Of a DNA stretch of 64,000 nucleotides, positions 17,170 through 27,215 are shown one piece after another. Made by a program: the position numbers and the translations under genes. Origin of the DNA: Porphyrobacter sp. IPPAS B-1204 (GTDB lineage: Bacteria > Pseudomonadota > Alphaproteobacteria > Sphingomonadales > Sphingomonadaceae). The notes beneath the pieces were generated by a model, which was given only the letters and a program-made list of their open reading frames with translations, was not told where the DNA came from and searched no databases. Numbering within the stretch: the first letter of the stretch is position 1; every line of letters begins with the position of its first letter. The stretch covers positions 1 through 64,000 of the forward strand of contig RHGM01000001.1 of assembly GCA_003724185.1 (NCBI GenBank). The letters are read 5' to 3'.

Positions 17170-18858
17170 TCAGACAGCAGGAGTAGCCACAGCCGCGTTG
17201 GCTGCGGAAAGCACCGCCCGCACGCTGGCGGTGGCGATGTCCTCGTCGATCCCGCAGCCCCAGATCGTCCGCCCGTCAGGGGCGCGGCATTCAAGATAGG
17301 CCGCCGCACGCGCATCCGTGCCTGCGCCCAGCGCGTGCTCGGTGTAGTCGGTGACCTCAAGCTCCACGCCGAAGGCTTCGCGCAGCGTGCCCATGACACT
17401 GGAGATCAGGCCATTGCCGCGTCCCGAAACGCTTTGTTCCGCGCCCTCGACCGCAATGGTGCCGGCAAAGATGCGGGTGCCATCGGATGCGCGGCTTTCC
17501 TCGTAACGGACCAGCTGGAAATGCTTGGGGTGGGTCTTGACGTGGTAAGCCTTGCGGAAGGCATCCCAGATATCGGCGGCGTTAAGTTCCCGCCCCAGTT
17601 CATCGGCCATTGCCTGCACGTGGCGGCTGAAATCGGCCTGCATCTTCTTGGGCAGCTTGAGGCCCTGATCCTTCTCCAGCACCCAGGCAAAGCCGCCCTT
17701 GCCGGATTGCGAATTGACGCGGATCACCGCTTCATAGCTGCGTCCGATATCGGCCGGATCAATCGGCAGATAGGGCACACGCCAGGCCTCGTCGTTCTGC
17801 GTGTCGCGGGCCTCGAAACCCTTCTTGATCGCATCCTGATGGCTGCCGGAAAAGGCCGTGTAGACCAGTTCCCCGCCATAGGGGTGACGCTGGTGGACGG
17901 GGATGGCGTTACAATACTCCACCGTCTCGATCACCCGGTCGATGTCAGAGAAATCGAGGCCCGGATCAACGCCTTGCGTGTAGAGATTGAGGGCCATCGT
18001 CACGAGGCAGCAATTGCCCGTGCGCTCGCCATTGCCGAACAGACAGCCTTCGACGCGATCCGCGCCTGCCATCAGCCCCAGCTCCGCCGCCGCAACACCC
18101 GTGCCGCGGTCATTATGGGTGTGGAGGCTGAGGATCGCAGCTTCGCGGTTGGGCAAGTGGCGGGCGAAATACTCAATCTGGTCGGCGTAGATATTGGGCG
18201 TCGCCGCTTCGACCGTGGCGGGCAGGTTGAGGATGATCGGGTGTTCGGGCGTGGGTTGAAGCACCTCCATCACCGCCGCGCAAACCTCGATGCTGAAATC
18301 GAGTTCGGCGGTGGAGAAGGTTTCCGGCGAATACTGGAAGTGCCAGTCCGTGCCGGGATAGCGCGCCGCTTCATCGCGCATCACCTTCGCGCCCGCAACG
18401 GCGATGGCCTTCACCTCGTCCTTGCTCATGCGGAAGACGATGTCGCGCCACGCTGGGCTGACCGCGTTGTACAGGTGGACTATTGCCGCTCGCGCGCCTT
18501 CGAGGCTGGCAAAGCTGGTGCGGATCAGGTCTTCGCGGCTCTGGGTCAGAACCTGCACGATCACATCTTCGGGGATTGCATCGGATTTCACGAGACCGGC
18601 AATGAAATCGAACTCGGTCGCGCCCGCGCTGGGAAAGCCGACTTCGATTTCCTTGACCCCGATTTCCACCAGCAGATCGAAGAAACGGCGCTTTTTCACG
18701 GCGTCCATCGGATCGATGATCGACTGGTTGCCGTCGCGCAGGTCCGTGGAAAGCCAGCGGGGCGCTTTCTCGATCAGGCGCGAAGGCCATTGGCGATCGG
18801 GAAGGTTGATCTGCCCGAAGGGGCGATACTTGGCAGAAGGCTCTTTGAGCATGGGCAT
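17170..18858 (-). CDS. leuA: 2-isopropylmalate synthase LeuA
   Basis: 562 residues, the long LeuA form. Condenses acetyl-CoA and 2-oxoisovalerate, the first committed step of leucine synthesis. HMGL-type barrel with metal/substrate motif [14 protein letters not shown] near residue 38, [18 protein letters not shown] and [12 protein letters not shown], followed by the C-terminal leucine-sensing regulatory domain from about 430. Start ATG 18858 or ATG 18852 two codons later. A 16-codon leader peptide rich in Leu codons lies 87 bases upstream, indicating attenuation by leucine supply. Its pathway partners ilvC, ilvH and ilvB are 3-6 kb further along. Confidence 0.96.
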   Translation of the reverse strand: MPMLKEPSAKYRPFGQINLPDRQWPSRLIEKAPRWLSTDLRDGNQSIIDPMDAVKKRRFFDLLVEIGVKEIEVGFPSAGATEFDFIAGLVKSDAIPEDVIVQVLTQSREDLIRTSFASLEGARAAIVHLYNAVSPAWRDIVFRMSKDEVKAIAVAGAKVMRDEAARYPGTDWHFQYSPETFSTAELDFSIEVCAAVMEVLQPTPEHPIILNLPATVEAATPNIYADQIEYFARHLPNREAAILSLHTHNDRGTGVAAAELGLMAGADRVEGCLFGNGERTGNCCLVTMALNLYTQGVDPGLDFSDIDRVIETVEYCNAIPVHQRHPYGGELVYTAFSGSHQDAIKKGFEARDTQNDEAWRVPYLPIDPADIGRSYEAVIRVNSQSGKGGFAWVLEKDQGLKLPKKMQADFSRHVQAMADELGRELNAADIWDAFRKAYHVKTHPKHFQLVRYEESRASDGTRIFAGTIAVEGAEQSVSGRGNGLISSVMGTLREAFGVELEVTDYTEHALGAGTDARAAAYLECRAPDGRTIWGCGIDEDIATASVRAVLSAANAAVATPAV

Positions 18859-18904
18859 GATTGATGGCTCGTCGCGGAAAGGAATGGGAAGCTGCGGCGG
18901 TTTA

Positions 18905-18996
18905 CCCTTGGGAGCGGTGCCGCGCTGATCCTCGCACGCGGTCGCCTACGCCCAAGGGCGCATAAGTCGAAGCAGCGTAAGTCCGTATCCCGACAT
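18905..18996 (-). promoter_or_regulatory. Probable leuA attenuation leader region
   Basis: The leader peptide gene (18946-18996) ends in CCCTTGGG (18951-18958), which is perfectly complementary to CCCAAGGG at 18905-18912. An inner hairpin CCGCG/CGCGG (18937-18941 with 18920-18924) lies between them. Ribosome position on the leader would open or close the outer pairing. No U-tract follows, so control may be through Rho or translation initiation rather than an intrinsic terminator (inference). Confidence 0.5.
18946..18996 (-). CDS. Putative leucine leader peptide LeuL (16 aa)
   Basis: Minus-strand frame ATG to TAG encodes MSGYGLTLLRLMRPWA. Four of the 16 residues are Leu, clustered at positions 6-11, and three of these use CTT, a codon that looks uncommon in this G+C-rich DNA. 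Position, length and Leu clustering match leuA leader peptides known in proteobacteria. The Shine-Dalgarno is weak. Confidence 0.55.
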   Translation of the reverse strand: MSGYGLTLLRLMRPWA

Positions 18997-19067
18997 GGCC
19001 GGCAGTCTTTGCCGATTATTGCGCGGCGCGCAAGCCGGGAATGGCACTTGTTTCAATCAACCGGGCG

Positions 19068-19541
19068 TCAGCCGCAGCGCGCATCGCGGATGATGTTCTG
19101 GGCATCAAGCATGATCGACAGGCGCGGATTGGTTGGATCGGGATTGACGAAATCCGTGCTGCCGAACGCCACAAAGCGCAGATTGTCGGTACGGCCGAGC
19201 ATTCTGGCAATCTCGGCGCGGGTGGGCTGGTCGGCCAGCTTGCCGATGAACGGCCCCATCAGCGGCGCGCCGCAGGTGCGCGAGGCGGGGTCGGTCAGCG
19301 TGCCGCGTGCGAAAGGGCCGGGCGCCGCGCCGGGGGCAGGGGTGGCGATCGTCGGGGCAACTGTTGCGGCAGGCGCAGGGGTCGCGCCGGGAGCCGGTGT
19401 GGCCTCACCCGCCGCGCCGATGCGCGCAGCAAAGCTTTCGGCATCATTGCCGGGCTTGGCAGGTTCACTTCCGCAGGCAGCAAGGGCGAGGGCGGGGAGG
19501 GCGAAGGCAAAAGCGCGAGCGACGGTGATCATGCTGTCCAA
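19068..19541 (-). CDS. Lipoprotein with peptidase-inhibitor I78-like domain
   Basis: 157 residues (154 if ATG 19532 is used). A lipobox LALAACGS around Cys22 indicates an outer- or inner-membrane lipoprotein. Then follow a linker rich in Ala/Pro/Thr (about 45-75) and a C-terminal domain from CGAPLMGPFIGK to NIIRDARCG. The two flanking cysteines, the Gly-Lys near the start and the D-x-x-N-x-I-x-x-x-R-C-G ending fit the I78 inhibitor fold, small proteins that block serine proteases. Assignment rests on motif resemblance only. Single gene between leuA's leader and lldD-like gene. Confidence 0.7.
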   Translation of the reverse strand: MDSMITVARAFAFALPALALAACGSEPAKPGNDAESFAARIGAAGEATPAPGATPAPAATVAPTIATPAPGAAPGPFARGTLTDPASRTCGAPLMGPFIGKLADQPTRAEIARMLGRTDNLRFVAFGSTDFVNPDPTNPRLSIMLDAQNIIRDARCG

Positions 19542-19605
19542 TCCATCAGGTCCGGTTCCTTCGCCAAAGCGCCATTTGCGTTACCGGTTTATGACAGGCC
19601 CGCCA

Positions 19606-20757
19606 TTAGTTGCGGTGACGCAGGCGGTCCGGTGTCAGCTGGTCGATGCGGGTCACGCCCATCAGCCGCATGCCGCGCTCCAGCTCGTCCTTGAGTATGC
19701 TCAGAGCCCGCTCGACCCCCTCTTGCCCCGCTGCGGCGAGGGCATAGAGGTAAAGCCTTCCACCCGAAGCTGCGGTCGCGCCTGAACACAGCGCTTTCAT
19801 CACATGGGTGCCGCGCCTGACGCCGCCATCGCAGATAATCTCGATCTGGCCGCCAACAGCATCAATAATTTGAGGGAGTTGATCGAATGGGGCGCGGCTG
19901 CCGTCGAGCTGCCTGCCGCCGTGATTGGAGATCATGATCGCATCGGCCCCGATGTCGACCGCTCGGCGAGCGTCGCCAGCGCTCATCACGCCCTTGAGGA
20001 CGAATGTCCCGCCCCATTGCTCGCGGATGCGGGCGGCGGTGTCCCAGTCCATCGAGGTATCGAGCATCGTGTTGAAATACTGGGCGATACTCACCGCCTT
20101 GCCGCTGCCCTCGGCAACGTGGGTATCGAGATTGGGCAGGCGGAACTTTTCGCGGAACAGGTAATCCAGCGTCCAGCGCGGTCGGGTGGCGTAGCTCCAG
20201 ATGCTGGACGGGGTGAAGCGCGGCGGGGTGGTAAAGCCGCTCCGCAGGCAACGTTCACGCTTGCCCGAGACGATGGTGTCCACTGTCAGCGCCAGCGCAT
20301 CGAAATTCGCCGCCTGACAGCGTTCGATCATGTGGGTGTTCAGTCCCTTGTCCTTGTGGACATAGAGCTGGAACAGCTTCGGGCCGCTGGTCAGCGCGGC
20401 GATATCCTCGATTGAGCGGGTCGCAAGGCTTGAGATGCCGAACCACAGTCCGTATTTTTCCGCCGCCTTCGCCACGGCAGCCTCGCCCTGCCAGTGGAAG
20501 GCGCGCTGCACTGCTGTGGGCGATAGCATGAGCGGCAGCGCTGATTTGCGGCCGAGAATGGTGCAGGAGGTATCGATCTCGGCCACGCCGGCCAGCACGT
20601 CCGGCACCAGATCGACATTGCTGAAAGCGGCTGTGTTGCGCGCCTTGGTCAGCTCGTCATCCGCCGCCCCGTCGATGTAGTCGAACACCGGGAAGGGCAG
20701 GCGCGCCTTCGCGAGCCTGCGGAAATCGTCGATATTGTGGCAATCGGACAGGCGCAT
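19606..20757 (-). CDS. FMN-dependent alpha-hydroxy-acid dehydrogenase (LldD-like)
   Basis: 383 residues. FMN-dependent enzyme of the lactate dehydrogenase/glycolate oxidase family. The substrate motif YIDGAADDE is near residue 26. The catalytic His lies in the signature ISNHGGRQLDGS, followed by the FMN phosphate-binding ICDGGVRRGTHVMKALCSGA. It oxidises a 2-hydroxy acid, probably L-lactate, passing electrons to the respiratory chain. I chose ATG 20757 (MRLSDCHNIDDFRRLAKAR), a typical family start; the open frame further upstream is not conserved-looking. Confidence 0.9.
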   Translation of the reverse strand: MRLSDCHNIDDFRRLAKARLPFPVFDYIDGAADDELTKARNTAAFSNVDLVPDVLAGVAEIDTSCTILGRKSALPLMLSPTAVQRAFHWQGEAAVAKAAEKYGLWFGISSLATRSIEDIAALTSGPKLFQLYVHKDKGLNTHMIERCQAANFDALALTVDTIVSGKRERCLRSGFTTPPRFTPSSIWSYATRPRWTLDYLFREKFRLPNLDTHVAEGSGKAVSIAQYFNTMLDTSMDWDTAARIREQWGGTFVLKGVMSAGDARRAVDIGADAIMISNHGGRQLDGSRAPFDQLPQIIDAVGGQIEIICDGGVRRGTHVMKALCSGATAASGGRLYLYALAAAGQEGVERALSILKDELERGMRLMGVTRIDQLTPDRLRHRN

Positions 20758-20941
20758 CGTGGCGCGGCTTGTGCAGTTTTCAGGACATTTGTCGAATTTT
20801 TTCGCCCGGCCTGTCACCTTTTGGCGGTGTCTGGCGAACAGGATTATCGAGACGTTCACCACGGGCCCTGCGCAGCACACCCCGCTGTCAGGGCCTTGTC
20901 CCCCGCCGCCCTTCGGGTCGTACTGAAGGCATCCGGGGCAT

Positions 20942-20987
20942 GCGGCCGCAGCGCGAGAATTCCCCCCGCGCGCGGCCGCGTTTTTTT
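20942..20987 (+). terminator. Orphan plus-strand rho-independent terminator
   Basis: GCGGCCGC at 20942-20949 pairs with GCGGCCGC at 20972-20979, with an inner GCGCG/CGCGC extension, followed at once by TTTTTTT (20981-20987). The orientation is plus, but both neighbouring genes (lldD-like and yceI) are on the minus strand, so no annotated transcript ends here. Confidence 0.75.
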
Positions 20988-20990
20988 GCC

Positions 20991-21650
20991 TTATTGCTTT
21001 TCGAAGGCCACGCTGATGTCGAGTTCCACCTCGTCGCTGACCATCGGGATGCCGTAATTCACGCCAAAGTCCGAACGCTTGATTTCAGTCTCTGCCTCGA
21101 AGCCGACGGTTTCCTTCTTGTTGAACGGGTTTATGCCCGCGCCGGTGAATTCGGCTTCAAAGGTGATGGACTTGGTCACGCCGTTCAGCGTCAGATCGCC
21201 GGTGATCATTGCCATCATCCCGTCCGCCTTCACCGAGGTCGAGACGAAGCGGGCAGCAGCCGGCTCCGCCCCGAAGAAATCGGGCTTGCCGCCATCCTTG
21301 CCGGGACGCAGCAGGTGGCTGGTGAGCCCCTTGCTGGCGGTGGTGACGCTGGCGACCGGAATGGTCACATCGACCTTGGCAGCGTCGAGATTGGCCGGAT
21401 CAATCTCCAGCGTGCCCGCCACATCACCGAAGATGCCGTAGTAATCGTTGAAGCCGAAATGGTTGACTTCAAAGGCGATCAGCGAATGCGCAGGATCGGC
21501 TGAATAGGTGCCGGCGGTAACGCGCGATGCGTCCTGTGCGCCGGGAACCTGCGGCGCGCCCTGCGCGAACAGGGCCGGTGCAGCGGCGATCCCGCCAGTG
21601 ACAGCCGCGAGGGTCACGGCGGCAGCAGCGGCGAATGTGAAGCGGTTCAT
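20991..21650 (-). CDS. YceI family periplasmic lipocalin-like protein
   Basis: 219 residues with an N-terminal signal peptide (AAAAAVTLAAVTGGIAAAPALFAQG). The YceI domain follows: YSADPAHSLIAFEVNHFGFNDYYGIFGDVAG, a middle MAMITGDLTLNGVTKSITFEAEF, and the C-terminal SDFGVNYGIPMVSDEVELDISVAFEK. YceI proteins form a lipocalin-like barrel that binds polyisoprenoid lipids such as ubiquinone precursors. A strong Shine-Dalgarno (AGGAGGT) lies 8 bases before ATG 21650. It follows ilvC by 68 bases. Confidence 0.92.
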   Translation of the reverse strand: MNRFTFAAAAAVTLAAVTGGIAAAPALFAQGAPQVPGAQDASRVTAGTYSADPAHSLIAFEVNHFGFNDYYGIFGDVAGTLEIDPANLDAAKVDVTIPVASVTTASKGLTSHLLRPGKDGGKPDFFGAEPAAARFVSTSVKADGMMAMITGDLTLNGVTKSITFEAEFTGAGINPFNKKETVGFEAETEIKRSDFGVNYGIPMVSDEVELDISVAFEKQ

Positions 21651-21718
21651 GAAGGTGACCTCCTGTTGTGTCAGAAAGCCAACCTCCGATGAACCGCATC
21701 GTTCCGCGGCTTACCGCG

Positions 21719-23292
<1,574 letters not shown>

Positions 23293-23320
23293 TGCATGGT
23301 TTCCCGTAAAGCAGCGGCGC

Positions 23321-25135
23321 TCAGACCAGCGCCTTGGCCTCGTCGTCCATCGTGCCGTCGACCTTGTCGCCGTACAGCAGCATATCGGTATGCGCGGCCC
23401 CCGAAGGGATCATAGGCAGACAATTGGCGTCCTGTGCGACAAGGCAATCGACGATCACCGGGCCGGGATGATCGAGCATCCGCATGATGCCATCGTCGAG
23501 GTCTTTCTCCTCATGGATGCGGATGCCTTTCCAGCCGTAAGCCTCGGCCAGCTTCACGAAATTGGGGAGGCTGTCCGAATAGGAGTTCGAATAGCGGCTT
23601 TCATAGGTCAGTTCCTGCCACTGGCGGACCATGCCCATATATTCGTTGTTGAGAATGAACACCTTGACCGGCAGGCGATACTGGCTCGCCGTGCCGAGTT
23701 CCTGGATGTTCATCTGGATCGAGGCTTCGCCCGCAATGTCGATTACCAGCGCATCAGGGTGGCCCAATTGCGCGCCGATGGCGGCAGGCAGGCCATAGCC
23801 CATCGTGCCGAGGCCGCCGCTTGTCAGCCACTTGTTCGGGTCTTCAAAGCCGAAATACTGCGCCGCCCACATCTGGTGCTGGCCGACTTCGGTGGTGATG
23901 ATCGGGCTGCGACGGTGGGTGAGGGCATAAAGCCGCTCGACCGCCTTTTGCGGCATGATCATGTTCGGGTTCTTCACCGAGCGTTCGGGATAGGCGAGGC
24001 ATTCGCGCGCGCGCCAGCCTGCGATACGGGCCTTCCATTCGCCCAGATTGCGCGCCTGCCGTGTGCCCCACGCCTCGATCAATTGCGCCAGCACTGTGCC
24101 GCAATCCCCAACAATGCCGAGCTCTACCGGCACCACCTTGTTGATCGAGGAGCGGTCAATATCGATGTGGATCTTCTTGGATTCGGGCGAGAAGGCGTCA
24201 AGCCGCCCCGTCACGCGGTCATCAAACCGCGCGCCGATGCACACCATCACATCGCACTTGTTCATCGCCATGTTGGCTTCATAGGTGCCATGCATCCCGA
24301 GCATCCCGAGCCAATCGGGGTGCTGGGAAGGGAAAGCGCCAAGGCCCATCAGGGTCGAGGTGACAGGAGCGCCGGTGATGTCCTGCAACTGGCGCAGCAG
24401 GCGGCTTGCTTCAGGCCCGGAATTGATCACGCCGCCGCCGGTGTAGAAGATCGGCCGCTGGGCATTGGCGATCAGATCGACCGCTTCGATGATCTGATCG
24501 GGCGGGGCCACCGTTTGCGGCGTGTAGCGATGCGCGCCCGCACGGGTCAGGGCGCGGCGTTCGGAGGGGACGGCGATCTGCACGTTCTTGGGAATGTCGA
24601 TCACCACCGGTCCCGGGCGGCCCGTGGTGGCGATGCGGAACGCTTCCTTGACCGTTGCGGCAAGATCAGCCGGGTCTTTGACCAGATAGTTGTGCTTGGT
24701 GCAGTGCCGCGTGATGCCGACGGTGTCGGCTTCCTGAAAGGCATCGGTGCCGATCAGTGCGGTCGGCACCTGTCCGGTGATGACCACGAGCGGGATGGAA
24801 TCCATCCATGCATCGGCAATCCCGGTGACAGCATTGGTCGCGCCGGGGCCGGAGGTGACCAGCACCACGCCCGGTTTGCCCGTGGCGCGGGCATAGCCTT
24901 CAGCCGCATGGGCCGCGCCGGCTTCGTGGCGGACGAGAATGTGGCGGATGCGTTCATCGCCGAACAATTCGTCATAGATCGGCAGCACCGCGCCGCCGGG
25001 GTAGCCGAACACGAATTCGACACCCTGTTCGATCAGTCCCTGAACAAGGATGGCCGCGCCGCTCATGGCGCTGCTGGTGTCCGATGGTGGCGTGTTCGGG
25101 GCGGGGGCCGGCTTGCCGGTCACGGGGAACTCCAT
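23321..25135 (-). CDS. ilvB: Acetolactate synthase large (catalytic) subunit
   Basis: 604 residues. Thiamine diphosphate and FAD enzyme that makes acetolactate or 2-aceto-2-hydroxybutyrate. The N-terminal PYR domain has [15 protein letters not shown] and the catalytic Glu in [19 protein letters not shown]. The central FAD-binding domain precedes the PP domain with the ThDP motif [21 protein letters not shown] and [12 protein letters not shown]. About 24 extra residues precede the conserved [12 protein letters not shown] terminator hairpin sits about 50 bases before the start, between it and miaA. The symbol could equally be ilvI. Confidence 0.96.
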   Translation of the reverse strand: MEFPVTGKPAPAPNTPPSDTSSAMSGAAILVQGLIEQGVEFVFGYPGGAVLPIYDELFGDERIRHILVRHEAGAAHAAEGYARATGKPGVVLVTSGPGATNAVTGIADAWMDSIPLVVITGQVPTALIGTDAFQEADTVGITRHCTKHNYLVKDPADLAATVKEAFRIATTGRPGPVVIDIPKNVQIAVPSERRALTRAGAHRYTPQTVAPPDQIIEAVDLIANAQRPIFYTGGGVINSGPEASRLLRQLQDITGAPVTSTLMGLGAFPSQHPDWLGMLGMHGTYEANMAMNKCDVMVCIGARFDDRVTGRLDAFSPESKKIHIDIDRSSINKVVPVELGIVGDCGTVLAQLIEAWGTRQARNLGEWKARIAGWRARECLAYPERSVKNPNMIMPQKAVERLYALTHRRSPIITTEVGQHQMWAAQYFGFEDPNKWLTSGGLGTMGYGLPAAIGAQLGHPDALVIDIAGEASIQMNIQELGTASQYRLPVKVFILNNEYMGMVRQWQELTYESRYSNSYSDSLPNFVKLAEAYGWKGIRIHEEKDLDDGIMRMLDHPGPVIVDCLVAQDANCLPMIPSGAAHTDMLLYGDKVDGTMDDEAKALV

Positions 25136-25184
25136 CTGGTGGTTCCGTGCGGTGCAAAATAGCCGCAGGGAGGGGGTGCTGAAT

Positions 25185-25221
25185 AAAAAACCGGCCCGAC
25201 GCAGGGGGGCGCATCGGGCCG
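25185..25221 (-). terminator. Rho-independent terminator or attenuator between miaA and ilvB
   Basis: On the minus strand CGGCCCGATGCGC, a C-rich loop and TGCGTCGGGCCG form a stem (8 uninterrupted base pairs, one mismatch, then more pairs) followed by GTTTTTT. It lies downstream of miaA and about 50 bases before the ilvB start. It could end miaA transcripts or, since a promoter-like sequence lies just before it, regulate ilvBHC read-through. Confidence 0.75.
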
Positions 25222-25231
25222 AGTGATGTCG

Positions 25232-25260
25232 CCGCTAAAGGTTACAATCTGATAGGTCAA
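25232..25260 (-). promoter_or_regulatory. Candidate promoter upstream of ilvB
   Basis: Minus strand TTGACC (25255-25260), 17-base spacer, TAGCGG (25232-25237). The same -10 and spacing occur at carA. It starts 1-2 bases after the miaA stop. Transcripts from here would run straight into the terminator hairpin. Confidence 0.45.
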
Positions 25261-25263
25261 CCC

Positions 25264-26220
25264 CTAATTGCGCAATAATGATACGAAATAGGAGGCAATG
25301 TCGATATTTTCGGATTCATAGCCCACGATCAACCGGGGCCATTCCGCCGGAGGCTGACGCCGGAACCAGGTGAATTGCCGCTTGGCGAAATTGCGCGTCG
25401 CCTGGGATGCGGCGGCAATCATCGTTTCGAGATCGATCTCTTCATACAGGAACGCTGCGATTTCCGGCACGCCGATGGCGCGCATCACCGGCAGATCGGG
25501 GTCAAGCTCGCGTGCCAGCAGCGCTTCGACCTCGGCAATCGCGCCCGTCTCCACCATTGCCTCGAACCTGAGGTCGCAGCGTTCATAGAGCCACGGGCGA
25601 TCCGGTTCGATAACCAGCGGGTGCAGCGTCACCTCGTCCCCGATCCCGCCCGACTTGGCCATCTGCCAATCGGCCAGCGTAATTCCGGTCGAGCGTTTGA
25701 CCTCCAGTGCGCGCGCGATGCGCTGGCTGTCACCCGGATCAAGCTGGGCGGCGCGCAGCGGGTCTTCGAGTTGCAGCAGCTTATAGGCCGCATCTTCAGG
25801 CAGGGCGCGCACGGCGGCGCGCACCGCAGGGTCGATCTCCGGAATCGGGGCGATGCCTTCGATCAGCACCTTGATGTACATCCCCGTCCCGCCGACAAGA
25901 ATCGGCACATCGCCCGCTTCATGGCAGGCGGCGATTTCGGCCTTGGCCGCTGCTGCCCATGCTGCGACCGAGCAGGCCTGGGCCCCGTCCCATGTGCCGA
26001 ACAGGCGGTGTTCGATGCCCTCCATCTCGTCATCCGAGGGGCGTGCGGAGAGCACTTGCAGATCGGCATAGACCTGCGCGCTGTCAGCATTGATAATCAC
26101 GGCCCGCTGGCCGCTGTCGCCAAGGTGGTGGGCGAGCGCAAGGGCAATCGCGCTCTTGCCGCTGGCGGTCGGCCCTGCAATGAGCGCGAGCGGTGCTGGT
26201 GGAGATACAGGAATGCTCAT
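25264..26220 (-). CDS. miaA: tRNA dimethylallyltransferase MiaA
   Basis: 318 residues. Adds the dimethylallyl group to A37 of tRNAs reading UNN codons. P-loop [18 protein letters not shown] near residue 14, [25 protein letters not shown], and [14 protein letters not shown] are hallmarks. The C terminus has [16 protein letters not shown]. Start ATG 26220 ([20 protein letters not shown]). The start region overlaps that of the divergent serB gene by 8 bases, so the two 5' ends share sequence. Confidence 0.95.
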   Translation of the reverse strand: MSIPVSPPAPLALIAGPTASGKSAIALALAHHLGDSGQRAVIINADSAQVYADLQVLSARPSDDEMEGIEHRLFGTWDGAQACSVAAWAAAAKAEIAACHEAGDVPILVGGTGMYIKVLIEGIAPIPEIDPAVRAAVRALPEDAAYKLLQLEDPLRAAQLDPGDSQRIARALEVKRSTGITLADWQMAKSGGIGDEVTLHPLVIEPDRPWLYERCDLRFEAMVETGAIAEVEALLARELDPDLPVMRAIGVPEIAAFLYEEIDLETMIAAASQATRNFAKRQFTWFRRQPPAEWPRLIVGYESENIDIASYFVSLLRN

Positions 26221-27097
26221 TGCGCGGCTGATAGCAGAGACGGCGACAAGTGAAACGCGTCTCGATGCGCTGTGCCTCGCTTTGGTTGAAGCGGGCGCTG
26301 AACTGGCGTCTGTCGGCGTGCCCGAAACCGATGAGGGGTTGCTCGAACTGCGCTTTGCCAAGGGTGATCCTGTTCGCGTTCTGGCGGCCATCGACGCGGT
26401 TTTCCAGCCGGCTGACATGCTGGTGGCGCGCGGAGCGATCAAGGTGCCGCGGCTGTTCGTCTCTGACATGGATTCGACCATGATCGGGCAGGAATGCATT
26501 GATGAACTGGCCGATTATGCCGGCCTCAAGCCGCAGATTGCTGCCATTACTGAACGCGCCATGCAGGGCGAACTCGATTTCGAGGCTGCGCTGCGTGAAC
26601 GTGTGGCGTTGCTCGAAGGGCTGGACGAGAGTGCGATCCACGCCTGTCTGGCGGATCGGATCACCGCGACACCGGGCGCGAAGGTGCTGGTGGCGACGCT
26701 GGCGGCTTTGGGCACGCGGACCGTGCTGGTGACAGGCGGATTTCACCACTTTGCCGATCCGGTGGCCGAGATGCTCGGCTTCCACCGTGTGGTTGGCAAC
26801 CGGCTCGGCGTCGAAGGCGGGAAGCTGACAGGAGGGCTTATCGGTCCGATTACTGATAGCGCGGTCAAGGAGGCGGTGCTTCTTGAGGAGTTGGCCGAAT
26901 TGGGGGAGGGCGCGCGCAGCCTCGGGATCGGCGACGGGGCGAATGACATTCCGATGATCGAGGCGGCCCAGTACGGCTTTGCCTACCGCGCCAAGCCCAA
27001 GGCGCGCGCGGCGGCAAATGGCCGGATCGATGCGGGCGATCTGACGGCGGTTTTGCGGCTTCTCGGCGTGCCGCGCAGCGATTGGCGCGATGCCTGA
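26213..27097 (+). CDS. serB: Phosphoserine phosphatase SerB
   Basis: 294 residues. Last step of serine synthesis. The N-terminal ~75 residues form the ACT-like part, followed by the HAD domain: motif [23 protein letters not shown], motif [19 protein letters not shown], and motif [26 protein letters not shown] 26213 has GGAGATACAGGA just upstream. It diverges from miaA with overlapping first codons. Confidence 0.95.
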   Translation: MLIARLIAETATSETRLDALCLALVEAGAELASVGVPETDEGLLELRFAKGDPVRVLAAIDAVFQPADMLVARGAIKVPRLFVSDMDSTMIGQECIDELADYAGLKPQIAAITERAMQGELDFEAALRERVALLEGLDESAIHACLADRITATPGAKVLVATLAALGTRTVLVTGGFHHFADPVAEMLGFHRVVGNRLGVEGGKLTGGLIGPITDSAVKEAVLLEELAELGEGARSLGIGDGANDIPMIEAAQYGFAYRAKPKARAAANGRIDAGDLTAVLRLLGVPRSDWRDA

Positions 27098-27106
27098 TTG
27101 CCACCG

Positions 27107-27132
27107 GGAACCCGCAGCCTGAAAAAAGCGTT
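27107..27132 (+). promoter_or_regulatory. EcfG-type general stress promoter motif upstream of the first coq4
   Basis: GGAAC at 27107-27111 and CGTT at 27129-27132 are separated by 17 bases. This is the published alphaproteobacterial EcfG consensus (GGAAC-N16/17-CGTT). It lies about 85 bases before the coq4 ATG and just after the serB stop. The match is exact, but no test was possible. Confidence 0.6.
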
Positions 27133-27156
27133 TTATAAGTGATACCGAATCGGTTA

Positions 27157-27172
27157 TTAACATTGGTGTAAG
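27157..27172 (+). promoter_or_regulatory. Operator-like motif upstream of first coq4
   Basis: TTAACATTGGTGTAAG, an imperfect inverted repeat TTAACA-N4-TGTAAG. The 12 bases CATTGGTGTAAG recur with two changes (CACTGATGTAAG) at 28796-28807 before the second coq4, at nearly the same distance from the start (44 versus 49 bases). The form suggests a TetR-like operator. Confidence 0.5.
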
Positions 27173-27215
27173 CAAGCGGGGCTAAAATCAGCCCATCTTG
27201 AAGGACCGCATCTGC

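Noticed and set aside
19585..19600. Half Pho box (CTGTCAT on minus strand) between the I78-like and lldD-like genes
   Set aside because: Only one repeat matches; the second half diverges, so it does not meet the two-repeat Pho box form.
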